From positions 1 through 41,594 of the forward strand of contig JAFQBD010000042.1 in assembly GCA_017416795.1 (NCBI GenBank): a stretch of DNA of 41,594 nt, given 5' to 3'. Below the pieces are notes generated by a model. It ran no database searches, had not been told where the DNA came from, and saw only the letters and a program-made list of their open reading frames with translations. Shown one piece after another: positions 41,268-41,594 of the stretch. A program made the position numbers and the translations under genes. This stretch comes from Bacillota bacterium. GTDB lineage: Bacteria > Bacillota > Clostridia > Peptostreptococcales > Anaerovoracaceae. Within the stretch, counting starts at the first letter, position 1. Each line of letters begins with the position of its first letter.

Positions 41268-41594
41268 TTATGCTTCCATAGCCTTTTCAGCAGCAGCCTT
41301 ATCAGCAGCTCTAGCTTCCAGGATAGCAGCATATTCTTCGTCAGTCATTTCAGTCATTGTGATTCCGGTGAATCCGTAGAAGATTGAAACGAGTGGGTTC
41401 AGCCAGTTAAGGATAGCATAAGGTGCGTATCCGCCGGCACCCCACTGTGGACACTGCAGGAAGCTTGACATTGTAGCTCCGCAAGTGTTCCAAGGTACGA
41501 AGTTTGAAGTAAGTGTAGCGGAGTCTTCCAGACATCTTGACAGGTTCTTTGGAGCCAGTTTTCTGTCTTCGAAAGCTTCCTTGTACATTCTGCC
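41268..41594 (-). CDS. NhaC-family Na+/H+ antiporter, C-terminal fragment (cut by window edge)
   Basis: The last 108 residues of an NhaC antiporter. The segment N-L-S-R-C-L-E-D-S-A-T-L-T-S, then P-W-N-T-C-G-A and Y-A-I-L-N-W-L-N-P, is the conserved C-terminal part of true NhaC. It resembles textbook NhaC more than the two transporters beside urease. The tail ends in an Ala/Glu/Lys-rich stretch. The reading frame stays open to the right window edge, so the start is outside. Confidence 0.9.
   Translation of the reverse strand, partial: GRMYKEAFEDRKLAPKNLSRCLEDSATLTSNFVPWNTCGATMSSFLQCPQWGAGGYAPYAILNWLNPLVSIFYGFTGITMTEMTDEEYAAILEARAADKAAAEKAMEA

Noticed and set aside
1..41594. CRISPR arrays, transposases, phage genes, rRNA genes or a replication origin
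   Set aside because: None is visible: no regular spaced repeats, no transposase or integrase motifs, and no cluster of DnaA boxes was noticed.

Overview
The window looks like a piece of a low-to-moderate GC Firmicutes (class Clostridia) chromosome. Supporting signs are strong AAGGAGG-type ribosome binding sites before almost every gene, Mini-RNase III beside cysS, an AddB-type nuclease, NhaC-family transporters, a sodium-pumping decarboxylase beta subunit and sigma-54 (RpoN) regulation. The genus cannot be read from the sequence. I see no phage, IS element or CRISPR array. Nearly all genes lie on the minus strand; only apt and one hypothetical gene (14205-15005) are on the plus strand.

Layout, left to right. 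Positions 1-3896 hold a minus-strand housekeeping operon, cysE-cysS-mrnC-orf74-thyA-folA, with folA cut by the window edge: cysteine synthesis and charging, 23S rRNA maturation, and thymidylate/folate. Then come a G5/M23 cell-wall peptidase (3984-5153) and a PHP phosphatase plus DJ-1 pair (5287-6691). A purine salvage block follows: apt on the plus strand, a four-gene BMP-type nucleoside ABC transporter (7363-12254), and xpt behind a coiled-coil DivIVA-like gene (12421-13995). A divergent lysine/glutamate-rich membrane protein (14205-15005) is next, then a small operon in which a RelB/DinJ-type antitoxin with no visible toxin is translationally coupled to two uncharacterised small proteins and followed by a metallo-beta-lactamase-fold lipoprotein (15098-17012).

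The centrepiece is 17169-27536. A complete three-subunit urease cluster (ureABCEFGD), with a Cys-rich small protein and a Nim-like flavoprotein behind it, is bracketed by two different NhaC-family transporters. A near-consensus sigma-54 promoter stands before the upstream transporter. Next to it is a PAS-AAA-Fis sigma-54 activator gene. Between them are three copies of the dyad TGTAAG-N6-CTTACA, which read as the activator's binding sites. A terminator-like inverted repeat separates the upstream transporter from ureA. UreC has valine where ureases normally carry the active-site flap cysteine. I read this as an RpoN-controlled urease/cation-transport module.

To the right are tRNA-Ala(GGC) and tRNA-Thr(CGU) with their own promoter and terminator, and an unusual multi-hairpin element carrying copies of the tRNA-Ala 3' end. 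Then follow addB with a HAD phosphatase, a lone oadB-type sodium pump subunit, an operon corC-secA-prfB-tex (translocation, translation termination, RNA-binding), and the C-terminal end of a third NhaC-family transporter cut by the window edge.
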